A stretch of DNA of 64,000 bases, taken from positions 38,792 through 102,791 of the forward strand of contig JAQVVM010000007.1 in NCBI GenBank assembly GCA_028698995.1. The letters are read 5' to 3'. Made by a program: the position numbers and the translations under genes. Source of the DNA: Bacteroidales bacterium. Its GTDB lineage: Bacteria > Bacteroidota > Bacteroidia > Bacteroidales > PXBB01. Under the pieces are notes generated by a model that saw only the letters and a list, made by a program, of their open reading frames with translations, ran no database searches and had not been told where the DNA came from. Within the stretch, counting starts at the first letter, position 1. Every line of letters starts with the position of its first letter. This document shows positions 36,490 to 46,061 of this stretch, piece by piece.

Positions 36490-38968
36490 CAAAAATCAAA
36501 TTATTTTCCCTTTGAGTTTTGAAAAAAAAATCGGATTTGACATCATCAAATCCATTTTGAAAGATTATTGCTTGTTTGAAATAGGTGTCGAATATGTCAA
36601 TAAAATTCAATTCTCAAGTAAACACATGACTGTCGAGAAGCAGCTTTCCCAAAGTATTGAATTTAAAAATATTTGTCAGTTTCATCCTGAGTTTACTACA
36701 GCTCACTTTTATGATTTGAGACCCGAACTTAAACGTATTGAAACTCCAAATACTTATATCAACCCTGAAAATTTATTCAAGCTTCTTTTATCTCTTGAGA
36801 GTATTCATAACATTTTAGAGTTTTTCAAGAAAGCAGAAACTTCCGATTTCCCTTTTTTGAAGGAGTTGAGCGCAGCATATCGTTTTGATTCCGGAATAAT
36901 AAAAAAAGGGAAAAATATTATTGACGAAAACAGCATGATAAAAGACACGGCTTCAGATTCCCTTTTTAATATCAGAGCTGCTCTTAAAACCCTTGAACGT
37001 TCAAGAGATAAAAAAATAAATCAGATTTTTAGTCAGCTTATAAAAAGTGGATTCTCACCGGATTCAGGTATAACTATTCGTAATGGAAGATATGTAATTC
37101 CGGTTTTTCCTGCTTATAAAAGACAGGTTAAAGGATTTATCTACGATGAATCAACCACTGGACAAACAGTTTTTATTGAGCCTGCAGAAGTTTTTGAGTT
37201 AAACAATCAAATGACAGAGAAGGAAAATGAAGAAAAAAGAGAAATCATAATTATTCTAACCTCATTTACAAATGAACTCCGTTTACAATCGGATGACATA
37301 CTCAATTGTTTTAATTACTTGGGTATTATTGATTTTATTAGAGCCAAAGCTAAATTGGCTATTTCATTAAATGCCATAAAGCCCCAGCTTCACAACAAAG
37401 CTATGATTCATTGGGAAAAGGCCTTACATCCCCTACTTTATCTAAAAAATAAAGAAATCGAAAAAAAAACAATACCTCTTAATCTTTCACTCGATGAAAA
37501 TGAACGCATATTGGTTATTTCCGGACCTAATGCTGGAGGAAAATCGGTATGTTTAAAAACCGTAGGTTTGCTTCAATATATGCTTCAATGTGGAATCCCC
37601 ATTCCCATGAATGAAGATTCCAAAGCCGGAATTTTTAAAAAATTATTTATTGACATTGGTGATGAACAATCTCTGGAAAATGATTTGAGTACGTACAGCT
37701 CTCATTTGCATAACATGAATTTTTTTATGACTAATGCAGACACCCAGACACTATTTTTAATTGATGAAATGGGAAGTGGAACTGAACCTCAAATTGGTGG
37801 AGCTATTGCTGAGGCTGTTTTAGAAAAATTAAATGAGCAAAAATCTTTTGGTGTCATAACTACCCATTATTCAAATCTGAAAATGTTGGCAGGGAAACAC
37901 CAAGGTATTATTAATGGTGCAATGCTCTTCGACAATATAAATCTCCAACCTTTATTTGAACTTAAAACCAGAGAACAAGGCAGTTCATTTGCCTTTGAAA
38001 TTGCACGAAAAACAGGTCTGCCAAAGGACGTAATTGATAATGCCAAATCAAAAATTGATGAAAATATTGTAAATTTTGAATCATACTACCTGAAGGTTAA
38101 AGAGAAAGAAATGATGCTTGAAGATAAACTTATTATGATTGATAAGTCTGATGAAATTCTCAAACAAACTTATGAAAAGTATCAGACCCTCCTTGAAGAC
38201 CTTGAGAAAGAAAAAAAAGAAATATTAATGTTGGCCAAAAGTCATGCGCATGAGCTTATTCAAAATGCCAATAAAAAAGTTGAACATCTCATTAAGAGTA
38301 TTAAAGAAAATCAGGCCGAAAAACAAGAAACCATCCAACTGAGAAAAGAATTGGATGAGTTTAAGAAAAGTATTAAACCAGAGGAAATCACACCTACAAA
38401 TGATGTTGAAAAAGATAAATTCTTACCAAAAAAAGAAAGAAAAGTGAGTAAGAACCAAGTTCTTTCAAAAAGAGATAGAAACCCTTTCGAGTTAGATACT
38501 TCCTTAAAGCCACTTGAGGTAAATGATTATGTTGTTATAGAAGGCCAGCATAAAGCCGGTATTATTACAGATATTAATGAAAAATATGCAACAGCATTAT
38601 TTGGAGAAATTCGAATAAAAACAGAATTAAAAAAATTAAAACGCATTATTAATTATACCCCACCCACCATAAAGGTTACTGTTAAACGCCACGAAAATCT
38701 TGAAATGACTGAGAAAATAAAATCTTTTAAATCAGAAATTGATATCAGGGGTAAAAGAGCTGAAGAAGCACTGCGGATTGTTGACCATTTTATAGATACA
38801 GCTATGTTATGCGGCGTAGGATTGGTGCGCATTTTACATGGTAAAGGTGATGGCATATTACGTAAACTTATACAGGAAAGTTTACGACAGAATATTTATG
38901 TTGAAAAGGCATACGATGAACATATTGATTTTGGAGGTCAGGGCATCACTGTTGTTAAAATGAAATAG
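36476..38968 (+). CDS. mutS2: Endonuclease MutS2 (MutS family ATPase with Smr domain)
   Basis: At 830 aa it is near typical MutS2 length. It shows the clamp/lever region, the ATPase (Walker A ISGPNAGGKSVCLKT, Walker B LFLIDEMGSGTEPQIGGAIAEAVLE, followed by GVITTHYSNLK), a long coiled coil (~540-640) and a C-terminal Smr nuclease domain with DIRGKRAEEAL and LHGKGDGILRKLI. MutS2 acts on recombination intermediates and collided ribosomes rather than on mismatches. Its start is inside the last codons of mgtE, so translation is coupled. Confidence 0.95.
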   Translation: MVFSDKNQIIFPLSFEKKIGFDIIKSILKDYCLFEIGVEYVNKIQFSSKHMTVEKQLSQSIEFKNICQFHPEFTTAHFYDLRPELKRIETPNTYINPENLFKLLLSLESIHNILEFFKKAETSDFPFLKELSAAYRFDSGIIKKGKNIIDENSMIKDTASDSLFNIRAALKTLERSRDKKINQIFSQLIKSGFSPDSGITIRNGRYVIPVFPAYKRQVKGFIYDESTTGQTVFIEPAEVFELNNQMTEKENEEKREIIIILTSFTNELRLQSDDILNCFNYLGIIDFIRAKAKLAISLNAIKPQLHNKAMIHWEKALHPLLYLKNKEIEKKTIPLNLSLDENERILVISGPNAGGKSVCLKTVGLLQYMLQCGIPIPMNEDSKAGIFKKLFIDIGDEQSLENDLSTYSSHLHNMNFFMTNADTQTLFLIDEMGSGTEPQIGGAIAEAVLEKLNEQKSFGVITTHYSNLKMLAGKHQGIINGAMLFDNINLQPLFELKTREQGSSFAFEIARKTGLPKDVIDNAKSKIDENIVNFESYYLKVKEKEMMLEDKLIMIDKSDEILKQTYEKYQTLLEDLEKEKKEILMLAKSHAHELIQNANKKVEHLIKSIKENQAEKQETIQLRKELDEFKKSIKPEEITPTNDVEKDKFLPKKERKVSKNQVLSKRDRNPFELDTSLKPLEVNDYVVIEGQHKAGIITDINEKYATALFGEIRIKTELKKLKRIINYTPPTIKVTVKRHENLEMTEKIKSFKSEIDIRGKRAEEALRIVDHFIDTAMLCGVGLVRILHGKGDGILRKLIQESLRQNIYVEKAYDEHIDFGGQGITVVKMK

Positions 38969-38994
38969 TCTATTTAATAATATTTCTCTTAAAT

Positions 38995-39963
38995 TTAGTC
39001 TCTTCGAACACACCTTACTCTGCAAGCACCCTGCTTTTGGTTGATATTTACTTGCTGCCCGTTATTAAAATTCTGGCTTGCAGCCCAGCTTGCACTGGTT
39101 TCTGTTGATGACCAATAAACAATTCCCGACATGGTATAAAAACCTCCAATATTATTACGTTCAAGATACAAACAATTAAGCTCATCTGAAGCCGGTAAAT
39201 ACCAATCACTATAACCGTAAGCAGTAAGTTCAGAACATTTTTTTGCAGCAATTGTAAGATCAGAACAAGCAGAATTGATAAGTGTTGTATTTTGTTCTCC
39301 ATTTGATGTAGATGTTGCATTGGTCGTTGTTCCCTGACAGCCCCAAACAGCACCTCCGTGATTATCAGTCGGATGGACATACAATGTACCTCCACATTGT
39401 ATCTGAGGTAAGCGAAAGCTTATTAAAACCGTATCAATTGTAGTTTTGCATTCATTTTCTATTTTCCATACTAATGTGTAGGCATGCGCTCCAATACCCG
39501 AAAACTGTGTATTATAAAGTGTTGAGTCATTTAAATGGCCTCCAGTTCCACTGAGTATATGCCAGCTTCCCTGTCCAACAAGGGCTTCATTCCCTGAAAG
39601 ATTAACTGAAATTCCGGGCAGGTTCAGCTGATCTGTACCAGCTTGGGCTATTGTTGGGGAAGGATATACTCTAATAGATGAAATACCTGAATAGATAGTG
39701 TCACAAGTTCCTTCATAAATTAGAGCCCTATAAAAAATATCATTTATGGCAATAACAGCAATAGTGTCATTAATATTAATTGTATCCATTTCCCAATCAA
39801 TGGTGTCGCTGGAATATTGCCATACAGTTGTGCCATGATAATTCTGAAGAGTCAGATAAACTGTATCACCTTCGCATACATTAATTTGATTGATAATTTG
39901 AGCTTTAATAGGGGAAAATGAGATAATAAAAAGAAAAAATATCAGAAATTTAGTTTTTTGCAT
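38995..39963 (-). CDS. Secreted protein with Lcl (DUF1566-type) C-terminal domain
   Basis: The 322-aa protein has a signal peptide (MQKTKFLIFFLFIISFSPIKAQ), an Ig/PKD-like region (INVCEGDTVYLTLQNYHGTTVWQYSSD... AGTDQLNLPGISVNLSGN) and a C-terminal Lcl/DUF1566-type domain (GGTLYVHPTDNHGGAVWGCQG ... YSDWYLPASDELNCLY ... VYWSSTETSASWAASQNF ... ACRVRCVRRD). The latter is a C-type-lectin-like fold known from Legionella collagen-like protein, where it binds glycosaminoglycans. It lacks a clear T9SS tail. Three bp downstream of the FISUMP gene. Confidence 0.8.
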   Translation of the reverse strand: MQKTKFLIFFLFIISFSPIKAQIINQINVCEGDTVYLTLQNYHGTTVWQYSSDTIDWEMDTININDTIAVIAINDIFYRALIYEGTCDTIYSGISSIRVYPSPTIAQAGTDQLNLPGISVNLSGNEALVGQGSWHILSGTGGHLNDSTLYNTQFSGIGAHAYTLVWKIENECKTTIDTVLISFRLPQIQCGGTLYVHPTDNHGGAVWGCQGTTTNATSTSNGEQNTTLINSACSDLTIAAKKCSELTAYGYSDWYLPASDELNCLYLERNNIGGFYTMSGIVYWSSTETSASWAASQNFNNGQQVNINQKQGACRVRCVRRD

Positions 39964-39966
39964 CCG

Positions 39967-40893
39967 TTAATCTTTTACACATCGGACACTCACTGCATTA
40001 TTTTTATTATTTGCAAACCTACCCACCCCATTGCTTGTGTTCCAAAGGCTACGCAACCATGCACTTGTAGTGGATGATTGGGTAGTTGTCCAAAAATAAC
40101 CATAAGTGTCAATATCCTGATATTCGTTAGTATATTCTCTTTTTCCTGACATAAGACCATCAAAATTTGCAGTACCTCCGGGCTTTAACTGAGTACCCTG
40201 AGTCTGACCACGCCAACCGATTAAATCAGGATTTGGCAATTCAATTTCTGCTTCAAGTATTTTCCATTCTTCATCAGAAGGTAGATGCCACCCTTGAGGG
40301 CAAACTCCTTGAACTCCACTGGGTACAGTATTTGAAGTTGTTGCCCCTTGCATGGCTGCTGCCCATGTATATAAACCGCCATGAACAGGGCAGTTGTTAA
40401 AAGGATCAACATTAGTATTACTGGCTCCATAGCAATATTTCTGACGGGTAGAAGTTGAAAGTGTCTGATTGTTTGGCATGGCTGTTCCGGAGTTAAGGTT
40501 TTCTGCCATCCAGCATTGTGCTCCGATTCTCACAGTAGGATACGAATGACCATCTGCATCAGTTATTGTAGGTAAACCGGGGCAAGGGCATCCAACTGCT
40601 GAAACAGAAATAGTATCGGAATAAACAAAATCACAAGTTCCTCTTTTGACTCTAACCCTATAATGTTTATGAGAACGGACTAATGGTTTAATAGTATCAC
40701 CAATAGCTCCGGGTATGTCTGTCCATGTAATTAAATCATCTGAAACTTCCCATTGTAAACTACCTGAGTAACCTGTAACATTAATAGTAATAGTGTCACC
40801 ATGACATAAGCCCTGTGCAAAAACACCATTTGTTTGGAATATTAAAGCAGCTGTAAAAACAGCGAAAATTATAGTGATTAACCTCTTTTTCAT
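39967..40893 (-). CDS. FISUMP-domain secreted protein
   Basis: The 308-aa protein has a signal peptide (ITIIFAVFTAALIFQTNGVFAQ), a short Ig-like segment (GDTITINVTGYSGSLQWEVSDDLITW) and a Fibrobacter succinogenes major paralogous (FISUMP) domain: YPTVRIGAQCWMAENLN, VCPQGWHLPSDEEWKILE, YGYFWTTTQSSTTSAWLRSLW, NNAVSVRCVKD. Function of this C-type-lectin-like domain is not established; it is common in fibrolytic and gut Bacteroidota. It sits in the middle of a three-gene operon and shares a layout (Ig-like then CTL-like domain) with the gene downstream. Confidence 0.85.
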   Translation of the reverse strand: MKKRLITIIFAVFTAALIFQTNGVFAQGLCHGDTITINVTGYSGSLQWEVSDDLITWTDIPGAIGDTIKPLVRSHKHYRVRVKRGTCDFVYSDTISVSAVGCPCPGLPTITDADGHSYPTVRIGAQCWMAENLNSGTAMPNNQTLSTSTRQKYCYGASNTNVDPFNNCPVHGGLYTWAAAMQGATTSNTVPSGVQGVCPQGWHLPSDEEWKILEAEIELPNPDLIGWRGQTQGTQLKPGGTANFDGLMSGKREYTNEYQDIDTYGYFWTTTQSSTTSAWLRSLWNTSNGVGRFANNKNNAVSVRCVKD

Positions 40894-40931
40894 TTTGTTG
40901 TATTTTGGGTTAAAATTTATTAAACTGATTA

Positions 40932-41558
40932 TTAATGTATTACAATTTTTTCAAATTTACTTTTATAATTATTGTTTGTTTCAAAAATATAAACACCCTT
41001 TGCTACACTTGATACGTCAATAACTCCATCCCATTTGCCATTCAAAATTTTAATATCCTGATTTAAAATGAGTTGTCCATAAATACTAAATAATGACAAC
41101 TTAAAATCTTCATTATTTTTATAACCATGTAAACTAATATTAAGAAATCCTTCAGTGACAGGGTTTGGAAAAATGTTTATTGAAAAATCATTCTCAAACT
41201 CATTAAATCCTGAGCATGGATCAATGTTAATGGTCATCTGTGACCATGTGGTACAGTTATGGGCATCTGTTATAGAAACAGTATAAGTTGTTGTATCATC
41301 AGGTAATGCCATGGGGTTAGCAATTGTTGGATCGCTTAAACCGTATGTTGGAAACCAAGAAATAACATAAGGAGGTGTTCCTCCACTTATAGTATTAACA
41401 CCACCTATTTGCACAGAGTCATAAAAACATGTTGTAATATTCTGACCTGCATCTGCTATTAATAAAGGATCTTGTACAACAGTTACTGTAAAGAAATTTT
41501 GCGAGTTCGCAACCAGAATAATCTGTAGAAACAAAATAGAAAATATTATCTTTTTCAT
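40932..41558 (-). CDS. Secreted protein with PKD/SprB-like repeat and T9SS domain
   Basis: From the ATG at 41558 the product is 208 aa: signal peptide MKKIIFSILFLQIILVANSQ, one PKD/SprB-type repeat (ADAGQNITTCFYDSVQIGGVNTISGGTPPYVISWFPTYGLSDPTIANPMALPDDTTTYTVSITDAHNC), and a T9SS tail (INIFPNPVTEGFLNI ... VAKGVYIFETNN). An upstream ATG at 41603 is rejected because a promoter with both elements (41582-41610) lies between. First gene of the operon with the FISUMP and Lcl genes, 38 bp before the former. Confidence 0.8.
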   Translation of the reverse strand: MKKIIFSILFLQIILVANSQNFFTVTVVQDPLLIADAGQNITTCFYDSVQIGGVNTISGGTPPYVISWFPTYGLSDPTIANPMALPDDTTTYTVSITDAHNCTTWSQMTINIDPCSGFNEFENDFSINIFPNPVTEGFLNISLHGYKNNEDFKLSLFSIYGQLILNQDIKILNGKWDGVIDVSSVAKGVYIFETNNNYKSKFEKIVIH

Positions 41559-41581
41559 ATTAATTTTTTTATGATAAAAAA

Positions 41582-41610
41582 CAAATTTACATAAAATCAC
41601 CATAATTCAA
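41582..41610 (-). promoter_or_regulatory. Bacteroidota promoter (-33 and -7) for the PKD/FISUMP/Lcl operon
   Basis: On the minus strand TTG (41610-41608), an 18-bp spacer and TAAATTTG (41589-41582) match the -33/-7 arrangement. It is the best-spaced promoter in the window and lies 23 bp from the ATG at 41558. Confidence 0.6.
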
Positions 41611-41815
41611 TAAAAAAACAAACCTACAATTTTTTTGAATATCATAAAATTATTTTTAAAAAATTTGTTTTTATTAATATTTCAGAAATAAAATCACTTC
41701 ATTTTTCATAATAACCTACTATTTTTAATAAAGATTTTTTTAAGTAACTTATTTATTGAATCTTACATATGTTAATTTTTATTTAAATAAAAATAAATTT
41801 TGACTATTTTCTTAT

Positions 41816-41823
41816 TATATTTG
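41816..41823 (+). promoter_or_regulatory. Bacteroidota -7 promoter element for the small T9SS protein and collagen-like gene
   Basis: TATATTTG matches TAnnTTTG, 30 bp before ATG 41854. A TTTG at 41799-41802 is too close (13 bp) to be a normal -33 element. Confidence 0.45.
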
Positions 41824-41853
41824 CATGCGAATTAAATATTAATCAATAACAAA

Positions 41854-42348
41854 ATGCCTATGAACAAAAAATTATTTACGATTGCATTGGGATTGATGTT
41901 TCTAGGAACTGCGCTCTTTAGCCAGACTATTCAGAACTCAGTTATTTCAAATGCTGGCACAACAGCAACTGCCGGTGGTGTTAGAATTGACTATACTTTG
42001 GGAGAAACTGTAGTTGAAACATTTTCAGCTGGGGGTAATACTCTAACTCAAGGTTTTCATCAAACAAACCTTACTATTACAGCCATTGAAAATGTTGAAT
42101 TGTTTGCTGAGATAAGCATTTATCCGAATCCATCAAAAGATTTTGTCAATATTGACATTCCCGCTGATTATGACTTGCTTGACATCACTTTATATGATGT
42201 TCTTGGCAGCCTTATCAACAAACAAACAGAAGTAAGTGGTTCTGTTACCCTTGATGTTACCAATATTTCAGTGGGTACCTACTACTTACAAGTTATTAAC
42301 CCTATCAACAGAGAATTGAAAACATTTAAATTAGTTAAATCTAATTGA
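41854..42348 (+). CDS. Small secreted protein with T9SS sorting domain
   Basis: The 164-aa protein has a signal peptide (MNKKLFTIALGLMFLGTALFSQ), a short region typical of Bacteroidota exported proteins (VISNAGTTATAGGVRIDYTLGETVVETFSAGGNTLTQGFHQ) and a T9SS tail (ISIYPNPSKDFVNIDIPADYD ... VGTYYLQVIN). A second in-frame ATG at 41860 may be the real start. It has little room for a separate functional domain. It precedes the collagen-like gene by 50 bp and may share its transcript. Confidence 0.75.
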   Translation: MPMNKKLFTIALGLMFLGTALFSQTIQNSVISNAGTTATAGGVRIDYTLGETVVETFSAGGNTLTQGFHQTNLTITAIENVELFAEISIYPNPSKDFVNIDIPADYDLLDITLYDVLGSLINKQTEVSGSVTLDVTNISVGTYYLQVINPINRELKTFKLVKSN

Positions 42349-42398
42349 TAAAATGTTGTAATTTTTACTTATTAAATAAATTAAATAAATTTTAAATT

Positions 42399-44855
42399 AT
42401 GAAACAAAAACTACAATTTTTAAAAGCAGCTTTATTTATCACATTTGCCTTTCTGTTCATCAGTTCATCTTTATGGGCACAAGCACCTCAAAGTTTTAAA
42501 TATCAGGCCGTTCTTCGCGATAATGCAGGTGTTATTATTGCTAATCAAAACATTCCAACAAGAGTAACGATTCACCAAGGATCAGCTACGGGCACAGTTG
42601 TATTTCAGGAAACATTCAGTCCTACAACCAACCAATATGGTTTAATTAATTTAAATATTGGAACAGGTACTTTGGTTACCGGAAATTTCTCAACAATTAC
42701 TTGGGGTACCAATTCCTATTACATTCAAATTGAAGTAAATACAGGCTCTGGATATATTGACATGGGTGCTACACAATTATTAAGTGTTCCCTATGCATTG
42801 TACTCGGCTACTTCAGGCGGTTCAGGAACGCCTGGCCCAACAGGAGCAACAGGTCCTACGGGCCCTTCTGGTAATAACGGTACACCCGGTGCTACAGGAG
42901 CTACGGGTGTAACCGGTCCTACAGGTGCAGGAACTCCAGGTGCTACTGGTCCAACCGGTAATAATGGAACACCCGGTACTACAGGAGCTACAGGTGCAAC
43001 AGGTCCTACAGGTAATGGAACACCAGGTGCTACTGGTCCTACAGGTAATAATGGAACACCCGGAACCACTGGAGCTACAGGTGCAACCGGTCCTACAGGT
43101 GCTGGAACACCAGGCGCTACTGGACCTACAGGTCCAACAGGAATAGGCACAACAGGTACAACAGGTGCTACAGGAGCTACGGGCCCAACAGGTATAGGCA
43201 CAACCGGAGCTACAGGCCCTACTGGTTTAACAGGTGCTACTGGAGCAACAGGTGTTACAGGTCCAACAGGTACTGTAAGTATTCCTGGTACTTCTGGTCA
43301 AACACTGAGACATGACGGAACAAACTGGATTGCTAATAGTTTGCTTTATAATAACGGAACTAACATTGGAATTGGAACAACAACTCCTAGCAATCAACTG
43401 CATATTCAAAATACCGGAGCAAACAGCAGTGCAAAAATTGGTTACAGTTCATCTTATTTTGACAATAGGCTTTTCTTTGGAGATGGCTCATTTGTATGGG
43501 TAGGTGAAAAAGATGAAGATGATAGGCTATCATTAAGAGGGTGGTCGTTTTCTTTAGATATTGAAAATTCTACAGGAACAGCCGGTCAGGTATTAACAGC
43601 CGATGGTACAGGCATCGCCACTTGGCAGACTCCAAGCGGTGGCGGTACAGCAGACAACCTAGGTAATCATACTGCAACACAGAATCTTAATATGGGTGCT
43701 TACCTGATTGATGGCATGGGTTATTATTTAGGCTATAATGGAGTTAATAAAATAAGGGTATGGTCAACATATCTGCGACCAGACCTTAATGACGATTATG
43801 ATTTAGGGACTTCCGGCTTAAGGTGGAAAAATATTTATACAATAGGTTTGAATTTAACCGGTACACTATCAGCCAATGGGTCAACCGGCACTGCAGGACA
43901 AGTACTTACTTCTAATGGTGCAAGTGCACCCTCATGGAGTGCACCGACCTTAACTACTCCAGGTGGGGTTAATGGCAATGTACAGTTTAATAACAGTGGT
44001 GCTTTTGGAGGATCAAATAATTTATTCTGGGATAATACCAATGCATATTTAGGAATTGGAACAACAGCTCCTGAATTTCAAGTTGATGCCATCTCAGCTT
44101 CACCTTCATGGGTAAGAGCTAAATCATCCGGCAGCTATGCAGGGTTTATATTAGATAGAGGTAACACCTCAAGTAATGGTTATATTATGATGCGAACTGC
44201 CGGCACAACTGATTGGTTTGTTGGAATGATGGGCATTAACAGTGATTTCAGAGTTTCTAGAACTGCTGGTGGAGATGGTACATTCCATATACTTAAAACC
44301 AATGGCAACATAGGTATTGGAACAACTACTCCAGCTGCACAATTACATACTACAGGCTCAGTTCGTTTTGCAGGTGCAGGTACACCCGGTGATGGTAAAG
44401 TGCTGACATCTGATGCATCTGGTAATGCTACATGGCAGTCTGCTCCCGTTGTTATTAATGGAACTACAAGTTCCTATTCTAATGTTACAATTTTCTCAAA
44501 TGCTGATATTGATTTTGAATGGTGCTATAACGATGGTACAAACACAAGCTATCAACCACGTTTCCGTCAAAAATCAGGAAGCAGTACTTATTATGATTTA
44601 ACCTGGAACATGCAAGATGGACTAGGTGTAAGTAGTAGAGGAGGAGATGATGTTTATGCATCTGACAATACATGGTATTACTTTAACACTGATGGACTTT
44701 ATAATGCTGCATTAAGAATTGGAGGAGGAAATTTGTGGGGCTCAGATGGTACATACTGGATTGGACTTGAAGGTGCAAGTGGTGTAAAAACATATAAAAT
44801 TGAACTTTTCCGCAAGGGAAGCATTGTTTCTTATGTTGTGACCATTTATAATTAA
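42399..44855 (+). CDS. Collagen-like repeat surface protein with fibre-type C-terminal region
   Basis: The 818-aa protein has a signal peptide (ending SSSLWAQ), a domain common in Bacteroidota exported proteins ([25 protein letters not shown] ... [14 protein letters not shown], ~30-138), about 150 residues of G-x-y collagen triplets dominated by GPTGATG, GNNGTPG and GTTGATG (~141-292), then a fibre-like region with three copies of [12 protein letters not shown] motifs ([42 protein letters not shown]). No T9SS tail is visible, so how it reaches the surface is unclear. The layout suggests a trimeric fibre with a collagen-like stalk. Followed by a strong terminator. Confidence 0.85.
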   Translation: MKQKLQFLKAALFITFAFLFISSSLWAQAPQSFKYQAVLRDNAGVIIANQNIPTRVTIHQGSATGTVVFQETFSPTTNQYGLINLNIGTGTLVTGNFSTITWGTNSYYIQIEVNTGSGYIDMGATQLLSVPYALYSATSGGSGTPGPTGATGPTGPSGNNGTPGATGATGVTGPTGAGTPGATGPTGNNGTPGTTGATGATGPTGNGTPGATGPTGNNGTPGTTGATGATGPTGAGTPGATGPTGPTGIGTTGTTGATGATGPTGIGTTGATGPTGLTGATGATGVTGPTGTVSIPGTSGQTLRHDGTNWIANSLLYNNGTNIGIGTTTPSNQLHIQNTGANSSAKIGYSSSYFDNRLFFGDGSFVWVGEKDEDDRLSLRGWSFSLDIENSTGTAGQVLTADGTGIATWQTPSGGGTADNLGNHTATQNLNMGAYLIDGMGYYLGYNGVNKIRVWSTYLRPDLNDDYDLGTSGLRWKNIYTIGLNLTGTLSANGSTGTAGQVLTSNGASAPSWSAPTLTTPGGVNGNVQFNNSGAFGGSNNLFWDNTNAYLGIGTTAPEFQVDAISASPSWVRAKSSGSYAGFILDRGNTSSNGYIMMRTAGTTDWFVGMMGINSDFRVSRTAGGDGTFHILKTNGNIGIGTTTPAAQLHTTGSVRFAGAGTPGDGKVLTSDASGNATWQSAPVVINGTTSSYSNVTIFSNADIDFEWCYNDGTNTSYQPRFRQKSGSSTYYDLTWNMQDGLGVSSRGGDDVYASDNTWYYFNTDGLYNAALRIGGGNLWGSDGTYWIGLEGASGVKTYKIELFRKGSIVSYVVTIYN
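42823..43278 (+). repeat. Tandem 9-bp-based collagen-coding repeats
   Basis: The DNA here is a run of imperfect units such as ACAGGTGCTACAGG and GGTAATAATGGAACACC encoding G-T/P/A-T/G triplets. Longer blocks (about 100 bp with [19 protein letters not shown]) recur, so the repeat count is likely to vary by slippage or unequal recombination. Confidence 0.85.
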
Positions 44856-44881
44856 TAAATGTAGATTTTTTTATTTTATTA

Positions 44882-44920
44882 AAAAATAGCTTTTGTCGCA
44901 AAATGACAAAAGCTATTTTT
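44882..44920 (+). terminator. Strong intrinsic terminator after the collagen-like gene
   Basis: A 16-bp perfect stem (44882-44897 with 44905-44920; core TAGCTTTTGTC/GACAAAAGCTA) closes a 7-nt loop and runs into an uninterrupted T tract to 44924. It lies 27 bp past the stop codon. Confidence 0.92.
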
Positions 44921-44937
44921 TTTTAATCAATTTATAC

Positions 44938-44945
44938 TAATTTTG
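44938..44945 (+). promoter_or_regulatory. Bacteroidota -7 promoter element for the M28 peptidase
   Basis: TAATTTTG matches TAnnTTTG, 19 bp before the ATG at 44965 and directly after the preceding terminator. Confidence 0.45.
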
Positions 44946-44964
44946 GGTAAATCATTAACATAAA

Positions 44965-45909
44965 ATGAAAACATCATTTTTTAATTTTTCCTCTTTCCGT
45001 TTATTTTTTGTAATAAAAATTTTCCTTATATTTTATTGTCGGTTTTCTTATTCTCAACCCCACATTTTTTCTTCAACAAGTACAGATAGCAGTTCCAATA
45101 ACTTTCATTTTATAATAAACGTTCTTGCAGATGATTCAATGGGAGGACGATATGCAGGTTCAATTTACGAACAAAAAGTCGAAGCCTTTCTGAATGAATA
45201 CCTGCTTACAATTATTCACGACGATTATTCAATAGGAACAGATACTTTTTCTTATTGTTGCAGAAACGACAGTTTAATAACAGCACATAATTTGTGGCTT
45301 TGGCCCAAAGAACATACTAAAAAAATGATTCTTTTTGCTGCCCATTACGACCATTTGCCTCCCGGCAGCACTTTTTCAAAGGAAATATGGAATAAAAATA
45401 AGATCCATCCCGGAGCAGATGACAATGCCTCCGGTGTGGCAATGGCTATAAATATTTTTAAAAATGTTTACACCCGACAGGATTCGTCAAAGTATGCTTA
45501 TGCCCTACTCCTTTTTTCCGGTCACGAAGAAGGACTCCACGGTTCTAAATCATGGATTGAGCAACACTTTAACAAATCTGACAGCATTGTTATGATGCTC
45601 AATTTTGACATGGTGGGACGCCTTTCTGAAGAAACAAACATTATCAGTTTAAGAATGACTGATAATAATGAATATCGAGAGCAGCTAATTAGAGCATCAA
45701 ATCAAGCAGGAATCAGACTTATGTTTAGTAATGAAAAATTTGAAGATACAGACAGTTACATTTTTCAACAAAATGGGATTTCTGCTATTACTGTAAGTAC
45801 GGGAATTCACAACGATTATCACAAGATTACAGATAAACCCGAAAAAATCAATTATAGTGGGATGGAGAAAATATTTGATTTTATAAATTGTTTTCTTTTA
45901 TTTGAATAA
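44965..45909 (+). CDS. Secreted M28-family zinc metallopeptidase
   Basis: The 314-aa protein has an N-terminal hydrophobic signal (LFFVIKIFLIFYCRFSYSQ) and the complete M28 metal-site set: H127 and D129 (AAHYDH), D152 (PGADDNASG), E188/E189 (GHEEGLHGS), D215 (NFDMVGRL) and the final His in HNDYHKITD. M28 enzymes are aminopeptidases or glutaminyl cyclase relatives acting in the periplasm or outside. No T9SS tail, so periplasmic or lipid-free export is likely. It converges on the POT transporter, and a peptidase beside a peptide importer fits peptide scavenging. Confidence 0.88.
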   Translation: MKTSFFNFSSFRLFFVIKIFLIFYCRFSYSQPHIFSSTSTDSSSNNFHFIINVLADDSMGGRYAGSIYEQKVEAFLNEYLLTIIHDDYSIGTDTFSYCCRNDSLITAHNLWLWPKEHTKKMILFAAHYDHLPPGSTFSKEIWNKNKIHPGADDNASGVAMAINIFKNVYTRQDSSKYAYALLLFSGHEEGLHGSKSWIEQHFNKSDSIVMMLNFDMVGRLSEETNIISLRMTDNNEYREQLIRASNQAGIRLMFSNEKFEDTDSYIFQQNGISAITVSTGIHNDYHKITDKPEKINYSGMEKIFDFINCFLLFE

Positions 45910-46000
45910 TACTGCAAACCATTATTAAAAATAAATTATCACAAATATCTTAATGGAGGAGGGTTGTTTCTTCGTTCAAAAAACGCAACACTTATTACAA

Positions 46001-46035
46001 AAAAAAGAGCAATCCATTATGAATTGCTCTTTTTT
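46001..46035. terminator. Bidirectional terminator between the M28 peptidase and POT transporter
   Basis: A 13-bp stem (AAAAAAGAGCAAT at 46001-46013 with its complement at 46023-46035) has A and T runs at its two feet, so it can end transcripts from either side. Confidence 0.85.
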
Positions 46036-46061
46036 CTTTGTGCTAAAGTAAATTCTGGTTT

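Noticed and set aside
42791..43201. Proline-rich 136-aa frame on the minus strand (repeats of PVGPVAP).
   Set aside because: It is the exact antisense of the collagen-coding repeats; the collagen-like protein on the plus strand has signal peptide, domains and terminator.
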